The notes beneath the pieces are model-generated. The model was not told the DNA's origin. It was given only the letters and a program-made list of their open reading frames with translations, and ran no database searches. 34,365 nucleotides of DNA, taken from assembly GCA_002471665.1 (NCBI GenBank), contig DKQK01000067.1, forward strand, positions 1 through 34,365, written 5' to 3'. Positions 15,700 to 23,362 of this stretch are shown in pieces. Source of the stretch: Gammaproteobacteria bacterium UBA7310. GTDB taxonomy: Bacteria > Pseudomonadota > Gammaproteobacteria > Pseudomonadales > Ketobacteraceae. A program made the translations under genes and the position numbers. Each line of letters starts with the position of its first letter. Positions within the stretch are counted from its first letter, which is position 1.

Positions 15700-17028
15700 T
15701 CAGGCGGATTGCAGTTTCTTGCCTTCTTCGGCATGGTGTTGGAACATTTTCACCAGATCACCGGAGGTAATCCGCCTGGGTTGTTCCCCCTTTGCCAGCG
15801 GGCTGGCGCCACCACAGGAACGGGGCGTGGTGTCGACTTTGTCTTTGGCGGCCCGGGCGCGCAGCGCGCCTACCGTGAGGTCTTCTTTTTTAATGTGTTT
15901 AAACGGATCGAAGTTGAACCACTTCATCGCATTCAGATGGGTGATCTTATCAATTTGTGTATCGGTCAGGTGGCTCATCTGCTTCCACAGATGATCGGGA
16001 CATTCTGGCCAGAGAGTGTCGGAATGAGGATAGTCACATTCATAGGCGATCAGATCTTCATTCAACTCCCCCAGATTCTTGAGGCCGTAGGCATCGTCAA
16101 TGAAGCAGAGCATAAAATGCTTTTTGAACATTTCACTGGGTAACATGCCGCTGAAATGATTGTGGGTCCAGAATTTGTGACGGGAATGAGCAAAGTCCGC
16201 CCGTTCCAGAAAGTAGGGAACCCAGCCAATACTGGCTTCAGACAAGGCAATTTTCAGATTATATTCGTGCAGGGCACTGAGATGCAGCCAATCGGCAGCA
16301 CCCACCGCGCTGGACATCGGCATGGTGGTGATCCAAGCTTCAATAGGGGTTTCCATAGAAGCGTGCGGCACTGGGTTACCAGCACCAATATGGAGACACA
16401 TGGTGATATCGTGTTCGGCGATGGCTTTCCACATGGGTGTCCAGTATTCGTTATGAACACTGGGCAATTCCTGCTTGGTAGGGTTCTCGTTCAGGGAAAC
16501 AGCGGTACACCCTTTTGCCGCGATTCGCTTGATTTCAGCAACGGTTGCGTCCATATCCCAGGTCGGCAAAATTGCGCAGGGGATGAATCGGCCGGGGTAG
16601 GCACCGCACCACTCATCTATGTGCCAATCGTTATAAGCACGCAGGTGCTTCAAAGAGAGTGCTTTATCCGGTGCCCGATGGAAGCGGCCTCCGTCAAAAC
16701 CCACACAGGTCCCAAAGTTGAGTGACGCCGCAACCCCATTCACGTTCATATCGTTAATGCGTGCATCTACGTTGTACACGCCTTCACGCATTTCTTCCAG
16801 TGAATTGGGCTCCATACCATATTCTTCCAGGGGGCGCCCTACGACAGCGTTCAACCCCACTGACGGCATATACATACCCTGATAGGTCCAGTAACTCTTG
16901 CCATCCTCGTCGGTATTGAATTTAGGAGCCGTTTGCAGGTCTTCAGCAGACAAGTGCTTGTCGAACATATCGGGGGGTTCAGTAATGTGATCATCAACGC
17001 TGATAATCACCATATCGTTCATTTCCAT
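15700..17028 (-). CDS. Amidohydrolase-2 (ACMSD-like TIM-barrel) family protein
   Basis: The protein has 442 residues. It belongs to the metal-dependent TIM-barrel hydrolases/decarboxylases related to 2-amino-3-carboxymuconate-6-semialdehyde decarboxylase. The N-terminal metal motif is VDDHITEP (11-18). Later ligands are likely His213 in CLHIGAG and Asp332 or His335 in ECDYPHSD, with WTHNHFSG (287-294) near the active site. Family members cleave C-C or C-N bonds, often decarboxylating or hydrolysing a beta-dicarbonyl. The start is the ATG at 17028 because AGGACAGGA lies just upstream; a TTG at 17043 would include that site. The last 60 residues are polar. The gene lies between DUF2889 and thiolase genes, so it may process a ring-derived or branched CoA intermediate. 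No substrate can be named. Confidence 0.87.
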   Translation of the reverse strand: MEMNDMVIISVDDHITEPPDMFDKHLSAEDLQTAPKFNTDEDGKSYWTYQGMYMPSVGLNAVVGRPLEEYGMEPNSLEEMREGVYNVDARINDMNVNGVAASLNFGTCVGFDGGRFHRAPDKALSLKHLRAYNDWHIDEWCGAYPGRFIPCAILPTWDMDATVAEIKRIAAKGCTAVSLNENPTKQELPSVHNEYWTPMWKAIAEHDITMCLHIGAGNPVPHASMETPIEAWITTMPMSSAVGAADWLHLSALHEYNLKIALSEASIGWVPYFLERADFAHSRHKFWTHNHFSGMLPSEMFKKHFMLCFIDDAYGLKNLGELNEDLIAYECDYPHSDTLWPECPDHLWKQMSHLTDTQIDKITHLNAMKWFNFDPFKHIKKEDLTVGALRARAAKDKVDTTPRSCGGASPLAKGEQPRRITSGDLVKMFQHHAEEGKKLQSA

Positions 17029-17092
17029 GATTCCTGTCCTCAAGGTTACTCATTTTGGAGTTATTATTTTCAAACTCTGTCTATGCGTTGGT

Positions 17093-17851
17093 TTAACGTA
17101 TCCTTACTTCTTTCACTGCGCTGTATTGAGTAAGCGGCGGCGAAGTCTCTTTGCTAAAATCCTGGATGCCTCCTACCCTTCGCGCCAGTTTTGCGCGTTC
17201 CGGTTGAAAGGTGTGGCAACTGGGAGGCATTCTGGTGGCATCGGATTGTTCTGCCAGTGGAATGACTCGTCCATTGGCGAGTATGTTGCCCCACTGCAGG
17301 AGCCGGGCCGGTTCCTGTAATTCCGGTGCCAGAGTGTCGATCCACGATCGCAGTTGGTCCAAACGAATTCCGGCTGCAGCTGCCGGCTCGGTAAGATGAA
17401 AGTTTTTTTCGATCCAATGTAACAGTAAACGGCGGTTGCTATAGATGGCTGCCTGCCGGGTATGATCTATAGGGTCGGAAACCCTTATATCGTAGATCGT
17501 AGGGTTCTCATCCAATGCATGAGCCGCACCCAACACAGCCAGATCGTAAAGATGGGTACAATTGATTTTTTTTTGCCCCTGTCGGGGGAATTCACTGAGC
17601 TTGGCTCCGCTGAAGGTTTGTAATAGCTGAGTGGTGGCACCCGGACAAGTGGACCAGGGTGCCCGGTGCATATCCGCTTCAATATTCAGAACCCTACCCT
17701 GGTTGTGGTGAAGCACTACACTCATACAGTGAAAATCATCCTCCAACTCTGCTATAACAGCATTCTCTGCAACACTATTCTGTACAACAGAGCGGGATGC
17801 TGGTGTGATGCGGATGCGACGCCAAAAGCCGTGATCGATCATCATTGGCAT
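17093..17851 (-). CDS. DUF2889 family protein
   Basis: The 252-residue protein matches my recollection of DUF2889: an N-terminal RRIRITP strand, LEDDFHCMSVVLHHNQGRV (36-54), APWSTCPGA (64-72) and NCTHLYDLAVLGAAHA (97-112). The conserved Cys69, Cys98, His100 and Asp103 could form a metal or catalytic site. The family has no established biochemical function. The C-terminal 90 residues are less conserved in look. Its ATG overlaps the stop codon of the thiolase-fold gene (TAATG at 17851), so translation is probably coupled. It precedes the amidohydrolase gene by 64 bases. A structural or catalytic partnership with one of these neighbours is inferred from the tight coupling only. Confidence 0.8.
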   Translation of the reverse strand: MPMMIDHGFWRRIRITPASRSVVQNSVAENAVIAELEDDFHCMSVVLHHNQGRVLNIEADMHRAPWSTCPGATTQLLQTFSGAKLSEFPRQGQKKINCTHLYDLAVLGAAHALDENPTIYDIRVSDPIDHTRQAAIYSNRRLLLHWIEKNFHLTEPAAAAGIRLDQLRSWIDTLAPELQEPARLLQWGNILANGRVIPLAEQSDATRMPPSCHTFQPERAKLARRVGGIQDFSKETSPPLTQYSAVKEVRIR

Positions 17852-19011
17852 TAATCCCGGGCCAGAAGCAGTGCCGTTGCCAGCGGACCACCGCCTGAGG
17901 TGGCCACTGCCAGTTTGGGATCACCCTGTACTTGCCGCTCACCACCCAGGCCACGCAGTTGAACTACGGCTTCGTGAGCGAAGCCAAATCCATGGAGGCG
18001 GCCGGCCGCTATCTGTCCGCCAAAGGTATTCAGCGGCAGCTCACCGTCCAGTGCAATGCGGTGACCACCTTCGATAAACTTTCCACCTTCTCCCACTTCG
18101 CAGAAACCTAGTGCTTCAAGCCAGCTAACGGCAAGGAAACTGAAGCCGTCATAGAGCTGGGCGATGTCCACATCTGCGGGTTGATAATCAGTCCGGGCCC
18201 ACAGATCCCTGCCGGTGGCATAGGATGCCATCCACTGAGCTTGATCCCAGCTGTGCCGATCCACGCTACCCGCCATGGCGGCGATCCTGACAGGTGCACA
18301 GGTCACCTCATGGAGTGAACTGCCCGCGGATACGATCAATACGGTTGAAGCATCGGTAAAACGATCGCAATCGTACAGGCACAGTGGGTCAGACAGCATG
18401 CGTGAAGACAGGTACTGGTCCATGGTCAGGGGTTCACGTACCAGGGCACGGGGGTTTAGCATGGCATTGGCGCGGTCGGTCAAAGCAATCTGTGCCAGTT
18501 GTTCCCGGGTTAAACCATACTGTTTAACGTGGCGCATGGCGTACTGAGCAACCCAATTTACCGCGGACAGCGCATTAAAAGGCGCCGTCCATTGACTATG
18601 GCCATCCACCCGATCACGTCTGGATACGGGGTACTCCTCAGGGCGGTCCATGGCCGCTGCTTCATACACTGTTCGATAACAGATAACGTGGCGCGCCTGT
18701 CCACTGCGAATGGCACCGACAGCGGCGACAATGGCGCCCAGCTGGGAACTGATTTCGCCGCCTCCGGCATACCAACGGGCCTGGATGCCGAGGGCATCAA
18801 TGAGTTCGTCTGCGCCGATGGGCGAGAACCCGGGCATTTGAGGTACGCGGCCCGGGTACGTAGAAACACCATCAATTTGATCGATACCGAGGCCTGCTTC
18901 ATCCAGTGCTTCCTTGACTGCGTCCACCGTCAACAACAGAGGATGGCGCGTCAGCTTGCGACCGATCTGTGATTGTCCGATTCCGGTTATGTAAGCTTCC
19001 GCATAGTTCAT
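17851..19011 (-). CDS. Thiolase-fold, lipid-transfer-like protein (Ltp2-like aldolase candidate)
   Basis: This 386-residue protein has the SCP2-thiolase/lipid-transfer fold but not thiolase chemistry. At the nucleophile position the sequence is AGGGEISS (82-89) with no cysteine. The C-terminal cysteine motif is replaced by ATSGGG (370-375), and the usual GHP motif by NTFGGQIAAGRLHGFG (328-343). A tyrosine stands in QLYDGFSF (Tyr287). Loss of cysteines and gain of tyrosine are features of Ltp2-type steroid side-chain aldolases, which work in complex with a DUF35 protein. Here a separate DUF35 gene lies directly upstream (stop at 19015, three bases before this ATG). A retro-aldol cleavage of a 3-hydroxyacyl-CoA is therefore the leading hypothesis. 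Translation appears coupled on both sides. Confidence 0.85.
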   Translation of the reverse strand: MNYAEAYITGIGQSQIGRKLTRHPLLLTVDAVKEALDEAGLGIDQIDGVSTYPGRVPQMPGFSPIGADELIDALGIQARWYAGGGEISSQLGAIVAAVGAIRSGQARHVICYRTVYEAAAMDRPEEYPVSRRDRVDGHSQWTAPFNALSAVNWVAQYAMRHVKQYGLTREQLAQIALTDRANAMLNPRALVREPLTMDQYLSSRMLSDPLCLYDCDRFTDASTVLIVSAGSSLHEVTCAPVRIAAMAGSVDRHSWDQAQWMASYATGRDLWARTDYQPADVDIAQLYDGFSFLAVSWLEALGFCEVGEGGKFIEGGHRIALDGELPLNTFGGQIAAGRLHGFGFAHEAVVQLRGLGGERQVQGDPKLAVATSGGGPLATALLLARD

Positions 19012-19014
19012 GGT

Positions 19015-19413
19015 TTACTTGGCCACTTTTTCAAATATTGGTAGAAAAACATCATCCTGCTGCAGAAAAGTCACCTGAACCTGGTCACCGATATCCACCT
19101 CGCTGACATCACATCCCACGATATTAGTCGTCAGGTAAACACCTGGTGCGTCATCCAGCGCAACCCGAGCAATAACGAAGGGAACATCCATTTGTGGGTG
19201 CCATTGCTGGTGGTTAATCGTGAATGTATCAATGACACCGTTGCCCGATACGGCTTTTGATTTGAGATTTTCAGAAAGGCAGTGGCGGCATACCGGGCGT
19301 GGCGGGTGTATGAATTGATCGCAGTCTGCACAATGTAAAATGCGTAATTCACCAAGCTCACCACCTGTCCAAAAGTCGCGATTGACTGAATCTAATCGAG
19401 GCAAAGCACGCAT
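19015..19413 (-). CDS. DUF35 Zn-ribbon/OB-fold protein (acyl-CoA binding partner)
   Basis: This 132-residue protein begins at the ATG at 19413; a TTG at 19431 is possible but would absorb the GGGAG ribosome site. It has an N-terminal helix, a rubredoxin-like zinc ribbon with C28-x2-C31 and C42-x2-C45, then an OB-type beta domain (GNGVIDTFTINHQQWHP onward, ending in VQVTFLQQDD). DUF35 proteins bind acyl-CoA and partner thiolase-fold enzymes; in actinobacterial cholesterol degradation the DUF35 domain of ChsH2 partners the aldolase Ltp2. Here it is a free-standing protein with no MaoC domain attached. It is the first gene of the leftward unit ending at 14363, with candidate operator 3 some 60 bases upstream. 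Confidence 0.9.
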   Translation of the reverse strand: MRALPRLDSVNRDFWTGGELGELRILHCADCDQFIHPPRPVCRHCLSENLKSKAVSGNGVIDTFTINHQQWHPQMDVPFVIARVALDDAPGVYLTTNIVGCDVSEVDIGDQVQVTFLQQDDVFLPIFEKVAK

Positions 19414-19475
19414 TTTCTCGTTAACTCCCAATGTGTCGACCTGTATTCAGCACTCAGATCTTTTTTATTAATAGA

Positions 19476-19486
19476 CATCACTGATG
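19476..19486. promoter_or_regulatory. Candidate TetR-type operator 3 (CATCACTGATG)
   Basis: A perfect 5+1+5 palindrome in the 181-base gap upstream of the DUF35 gene. Both half-sites are the CATCA version, one of which is also seen in operator 1. It is the most divergent of the five copies, so support is weaker. On the minus strand TATTAA lies just downstream at a spacing that would place the palindrome inside the promoter. Confidence 0.4.
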
Positions 19487-19594
19487 ATTACTATAAAGCA
19501 TGGCTGCGGGTTAGTCCACCGGCATCGACAGCGTTGCGCCTGCAGCTAAGAGCGCTAGCATTAACCCACTGATTCCCCGGTGGGTTGCTGATCA

Positions 19595-20632
19595 TCAGGG
19601 CCTGCAGGGCTGTGCCAGACTGCGTCCAATTGCAGTTGCATAAGCATTATTTTCGCCACTCAAATGATTGTTCAAAAGTGCACGTTTAAGAAACAGATGG
19701 CAGGGGTGTTCATCTGCCATGCCGATTCCTCCATGCAATTGCAGGCAATCTTCCGCCAGGGATGAGAACATGGACGTAGCACAACATTTTGCCGCCATGG
19801 CATGGGTTCTTGCGGTATTGGAATCCAATGCCGTCGCATCTGCCAGTGCCGCACTCAGCATGGCCTCCGCTGCAAGGACGGATGTTTTCAAGTTCGCACA
19901 GCGGTGCTTCAATGCCTGGAACATGGCTAACGGGCGCTTGAACTGCACTCGTGATTGCAAATGCTCCACTGTTAATTCCAACAGGGCGTTGGCCCCTCCG
20001 ATTGCGTCAGCGGACAAGGCAAAATCCCGTAATGAATACATCCTTCGGGTAAGTTCTACGGCTGACAGGCCTTCTGCCAGCACTATTTGTTTGCTTAACT
20101 CAATATCAGTTAGTTGCACTTCAAACAGGTTGCGGGTCTGATCCCAGGTGGGCGTTGGTATTATTTCAACCCCGGTTTGGGCCGGCTCAATCAATACGAT
20201 ACATTCTCCGGCGGAGGTGGCCACCAGAATTTGTCGGGCCTGATCTGCAGCCTGCACCGCTATGGCGGTACCGGTTATGCGGTTGTCGCTGAGTGTAATG
20301 TCGCTGTCGGCAAGGGGTGTTGTAATAAGTTCACCCGAGATTAATGATTCCAGCAATTGATCCCGCGCATCGGCTTGCGACTGGCTGATGATGTCTGCCG
20401 CCAGCATGGCCGGCAGGTAAGGGGCGGTTGATAAACCCCGCCCTAATTCAGAATGCATGATGGCAGCGCCCTTGATGCCGGCTTCCAATCCGCCCATATT
20501 TTCGGGCAGCGAAACCAGAAGCCAGCCCAATTCGATTATCTGCGACCAAACCACATCTTCCGTAGCAGCCAGCCCAAGATCATGCATTACCCGACGGGCA
20601 GATTGCTGCAGTTCTTCCAGTTCCACCATCAT
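19595..20632 (-). CDS. Acyl-CoA dehydrogenase, small (non-catalytic-type) subunit of a heteromer
   Basis: This 345-residue ACAD-fold protein is shorter than the usual 380-400. The N-terminal helical domain (LGWLLVSLPENMGGLE) and C-terminal helical domain (SRVQFKRPLAMFQALKHRCANLK, LQLHGGIGMADEHPCHLFLKRA) are recognisable. The middle strand domain lacks the SEPxAGSD flavin/substrate motif, and no YEGT catalytic glutamate is present. This is the pattern of the second subunit of alpha2-beta2 ACADs such as the ChsE pairs of cholesterol-degrading actinobacteria. Its ATGATG start overlaps the TGA of the larger ACAD gene (20629), which fits stoichiometric synthesis. It would complete the FAD site in the complex; substrate is unknown but likely a bulky acyl-CoA. 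Confidence 0.9.
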   Translation of the reverse strand: MMVELEELQQSARRVMHDLGLAATEDVVWSQIIELGWLLVSLPENMGGLEAGIKGAAIMHSELGRGLSTAPYLPAMLAADIISQSQADARDQLLESLISGELITTPLADSDITLSDNRITGTAIAVQAADQARQILVATSAGECIVLIEPAQTGVEIIPTPTWDQTRNLFEVQLTDIELSKQIVLAEGLSAVELTRRMYSLRDFALSADAIGGANALLELTVEHLQSRVQFKRPLAMFQALKHRCANLKTSVLAAEAMLSAALADATALDSNTARTHAMAAKCCATSMFSSLAEDCLQLHGGIGMADEHPCHLFLKRALLNNHLSGENNAYATAIGRSLAQPCRP

Positions 20633-21834
20633 GCCCTGCCCTCCACCCGTTGCCAGCTTTTCGGCTCCCTTGGCATGCCAAGCATCCGCTCTGCGATGAT
20701 GTTGCGTTGTACTTCATTGCTGCCACCGGCAATCGACCAGTTGTAGGAATTCATAAAATCAAGTGTCCAGTTTCCGGTTTCCTGTGTGGCACCGCGCATA
20801 AAACCGGTATGGTACTGGCCCTGTATACCACTCACTTGTACACCCAGCTTGGTAAAGTCACGCAACACCTGGGCGTAATATAATTTAACAACGGAGGCAT
20901 CACCCACTTGCTCGGTCCCTGAAATACGCTTCATCAGGTATTGGTCGGCCAAAGCGCAGCCTGCGTCCACTGCGATGCTCAGTTTCCCCAGCGCCTGCAG
21001 GGTGGTGGTATCGTTTTGCAAACCCTGCGTTTCAATGGTGCGTACCAACATAGGCAGCGCATATCGCAGGCGCTGAGTCAACTCCACCAGAGTCAAGCCC
21101 CGCTCTGATGCCAGTGTTGCCTGTGCTACCGCCCAGCCTTCACCCTCGTTACCAACTCGATCTGCCACGGGAACCCTGACATCATCAAAAAAGATCTCAG
21201 CAAATTCGTCATCACCTGTAATTTGGGAGATTGGTCGAACGCTCACGCCAGGGGTTTTCATGTCCAGAAGCAGGTAGGTCAGGCCTGCCTGAGGTGGCCC
21301 GGAATGATCCGTTCTGGCAAGCAGCAGGCAAAAATCAGCATACTGAGCCATGGTCGACCAGGTTTTTTGACCATTAATAATATAATGATCACCGTGCAGT
21401 TCCGCTTTGGTGCGCAGCGATGCCAGATCGGACCCGGCATTGGGTTCTGAAAAGCCCTGGCACCATATCTTGCCATCCAGAATACCCTGTAGATATTTGT
21501 CCTGTTGTTGTTCTGTTCCGTATTCGAACAGGGTACAGGCCGCATGGTACAATGCGACGAAAAACAGAATCAGACGGGGTGCATCCGCCCGCGCAACTTC
21601 TTCAAATATAATTTTCTGCTCGGCCAGCGAGCGGCCGCCGCCATGCCAACCTTGCGGCCAGTGCGGTGTGGCATACCCTGCCTGTGACAATTTGCCAAAC
21701 CATTCACGCTGTAGGGAGACGAATTTTTCCTGCTCCACGTTGGTCATTGTGTCGCGCCAGCCCGGAGGAGTATTCGCCTGCAACCAGGCCCGCACTTGCT
21801 GACGTAATTCCGACGTACTTTCATTTGAGGTCAT
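20629..21834 (-). CDS. Acyl-CoA dehydrogenase, large catalytic subunit of a heteromer
   Basis: This 401-residue ACAD has the flavin/substrate motif CQGFSEPNAGSDLASLRTKA (125-144) and C-terminal GGSNEVQRNIIAERMLGMPRE. The YEGT catalytic glutamate of ordinary ACADs is replaced (AGGSNE), while Glu244 in LASERG occupies the alternative base position known from isovaleryl-CoA dehydrogenase-like enzymes and heteromeric FadE proteins. It would introduce a C2-C3 double bond into an acyl-CoA, passing electrons to ETF. The ATG overlaps the upstream SDR stop (ATGA at 21834) and its own stop overlaps the small-subunit start. GAAGG lies upstream of the ATG within the SDR gene. The three genes form a tightly coupled unit. 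Confidence 0.94.
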   Translation of the reverse strand: MTSNESTSELRQQVRAWLQANTPPGWRDTMTNVEQEKFVSLQREWFGKLSQAGYATPHWPQGWHGGGRSLAEQKIIFEEVARADAPRLILFFVALYHAACTLFEYGTEQQQDKYLQGILDGKIWCQGFSEPNAGSDLASLRTKAELHGDHYIINGQKTWSTMAQYADFCLLLARTDHSGPPQAGLTYLLLDMKTPGVSVRPISQITGDDEFAEIFFDDVRVPVADRVGNEGEGWAVAQATLASERGLTLVELTQRLRYALPMLVRTIETQGLQNDTTTLQALGKLSIAVDAGCALADQYLMKRISGTEQVGDASVVKLYYAQVLRDFTKLGVQVSGIQGQYHTGFMRGATQETGNWTLDFMNSYNWSIAGGSNEVQRNIIAERMLGMPREPKSWQRVEGRA

Positions 21835-22784
21835 ACTGCTGCCTTCACATTGTGGCCGTTGGCGGGATTAAGCTCACACTCAGAGAGATAACGCACACCG
21901 GTAAGCGCCTCTGAAAGTTCCCACAGCCGCTTGCCGAATACCGGATCCTGGGCCAGAGGATTGAGTTTTGCCTTGCCGATGGGGCCTTTAATTTCAAACA
22001 GGCCAGTGGGGCCGTAGTAATCACCGCCCTTGGCGGTGTCCGATGTTGCGGCATAAACTATTTTTTCTGCAGCGTCCGGTGCTGTACCAACAACCCATTC
22101 CTGCATCTTGTCCTGATACCACTGGTGGAACGCATTCTTAGGTGCGGCTGCCCCATTCTTCTTGCCCACATCGGTCGCCGCAAAACCCGGATGAGCACCC
22201 AAAGCCATAATCTTCCTGCGGCTCTGTTTCAAACGCCGATCAAGCTCAATGGTGAAGCCAGCAGTAGCGATTTTGCTCTGTGCGTAGGCCCGCCACAGGT
22301 TATACTCGGTGCTTTCCCAGTTGGGGTCATCAAAGTTAAGCTTGCCAAAACGGTGAGCCAGGCTGCCTACATTGACGATGCGAGTCTCCGAATCCGGATT
22401 GAAACAGGGCAATAGCAGCCCTGTGAGAGCAAAGGCGCCCAGATAGTTGGTGGCCATATGCATCTCATGCCCAACACTGTTACGGCTTAACTCCCGTGTG
22501 ACTATTCCGGCGTTATTAATCAGCACATCCAAACTACCGATTTTCTTTTTAAAGGATTCCACGCAGTGCAGGATGGAATCCGGTTCCGATACATCAACAG
22601 TCAGGATCGTGACACGGGCATCGGGTACGTTTTGCAGAAGCTCCTCCCGCGCCTGTTCGGCTTTATCGAGGCTTCTGCAAGCCATAATGATATTGGCGCC
22701 TTTGGCTGCCAATTGCTGGGCCTGGAAATAACCTATACCGGAGTTAGCCCCAGTGATAAGTACGTTTTTGTTTGAAACATTCAT
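21831..22784 (-). CDS. SDR, retinol dehydrogenase/WWOX-like
   Basis: This 317-residue SDR has TGANSGIG (11-18), NNAGI (90-94), Ser141 in NVGSLAH and YAQSK (Tyr167, Lys171). The long insert after the serine motif and the C-terminal extension are typical of retinol-dehydrogenase-like SDRs, which act on lipophilic alcohols, ketones or sterols. The start is the ATG at 22784, the start of the Rossmann strand; a longer form from 22817 has no better ribosome site and would overlap the direct repeats upstream. It leads the coupled SDR-ACAD-ACAD unit. Operator 4 lies about 225 bases upstream, and a pair of direct repeats (22824-22844) is closer. Confidence 0.92.
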   Translation of the reverse strand: MNVSNKNVLITGANSGIGYFQAQQLAAKGANIIMACRSLDKAEQAREELLQNVPDARVTILTVDVSEPDSILHCVESFKKKIGSLDVLINNAGIVTRELSRNSVGHEMHMATNYLGAFALTGLLLPCFNPDSETRIVNVGSLAHRFGKLNFDDPNWESTEYNLWRAYAQSKIATAGFTIELDRRLKQSRRKIMALGAHPGFAATDVGKKNGAAAPKNAFHQWYQDKMQEWVVGTAPDAAEKIVYAATSDTAKGGDYYGPTGLFEIKGPIGKAKLNPLAQDPVFGKRLWELSEALTGVRYLSECELNPANGHNVKAAV

Positions 22785-22823
22785 TGTGATTCTGCCTTCG
22801 CGCTTGTGCGGACGCACCTTTAT

Positions 22824-22844
22824 TCAATTGTTATATCAATTGTT
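22824..22844. repeat. Two direct repeats of TCAATTGTT, 12 bases apart
   Basis: TCAATTGTT occurs at 22824-22832 and again at 22836-22844, start-to-start 12 bases, about one helical turn. Each contains the palindrome CAATTG. They lie 40-60 bases upstream of the SDR start codon and may bind a second regulator. Confidence 0.6.
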
Positions 22845-23008
22845 GCCGCATAGAGTCTGCATTATCGATCAGCCGCATTATTCTGATTTTATTAGGGTTA
22901 TTTAGGATAAATTCAGTTTGTTATAAGGTTTTTCCCACAACAATGCAGCGCCTGCATGTTCAGTTCAAATTACTCCTTAATCTTTGTGCCACAAAATACT
23001 TTAATAAA

Positions 23009-23019
23009 CAACCCTGTTG
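23009..23019. promoter_or_regulatory. Candidate TetR-type operator 4 (CAACCCTGTTG)
   Basis: Matches the CAACANTGTTG palindrome at all but one base. It lies between the divergent SDR (22784) and fused ACAD (23363) genes and overlaps a possible -35 box for rightward transcription. Confidence 0.5.
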
Positions 23020-23046
23020 ACCAGTAAATGTGGTCGGTGCTAGCAT
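23017..23046 (+). promoter_or_regulatory. Possible promoter for the rightward dehydrogenase unit
   Basis: TTGACC (23017-23022, five of six to TTGACA) and TAGCAT (23041-23046, four of six to TATAAT) are separated by 18 bases. The -35 box overlaps operator 4, a layout suited to repression. Confidence 0.4.
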
Positions 23047-23362
23047 GGATTGTTATAAAAATCAGCCGCCGGCAAACGGTGAATCCCAGGCTGCCGGGTT
23101 CAGGCCGCGTTACTGGATTTGACCAAAAACAATGATCAATATTGCGTTGGATTGCTTTCCTGCAACCCGGCTGGCTCCGTTGTCAGTCAAAACCCCTAAG
23201 CGACTTAGAGCTATATAATTCGCTCTGCTGGAACATCAGGTTGACCCGGGGGCGGGAGAGTGTTGGCTGGAAGCGTCCAGCAAGGGCATGCAGTGACAGC
23301 GTAAAAAAGAATAAGGGGAAATGCTCTCCCCCATCCGTGGACACTATGGAGTCGCCATTCAA

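Larger units (their letters stand above)
22785..23362. other. 578-base divergent control region without a convincing gene
   Basis: The region separates the leftward SDR operon from the rightward fused dehydrogenase gene. It contains two direct repeats (22824-22844), operator 4 (23009-23019) and a possible promoter (23017-23046). A 74-codon frame at 23142-23366 has no recognisable protein and is not called. If the proposed promoter is right, the fused dehydrogenase message has a leader of about 300 bases. Confidence 0.6.

Noticed and set aside
16156..16725. A 189-codon plus-strand open frame
   Set aside because: It is antisense to the amidohydrolase gene; composition and lack of motifs mark it as a shadow frame.
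22938..22948. CAACAATGCAG as a further operator copy
   Set aside because: It matches only 8 of 11 positions and has no dyad symmetry; the copy at 23009 is much better.
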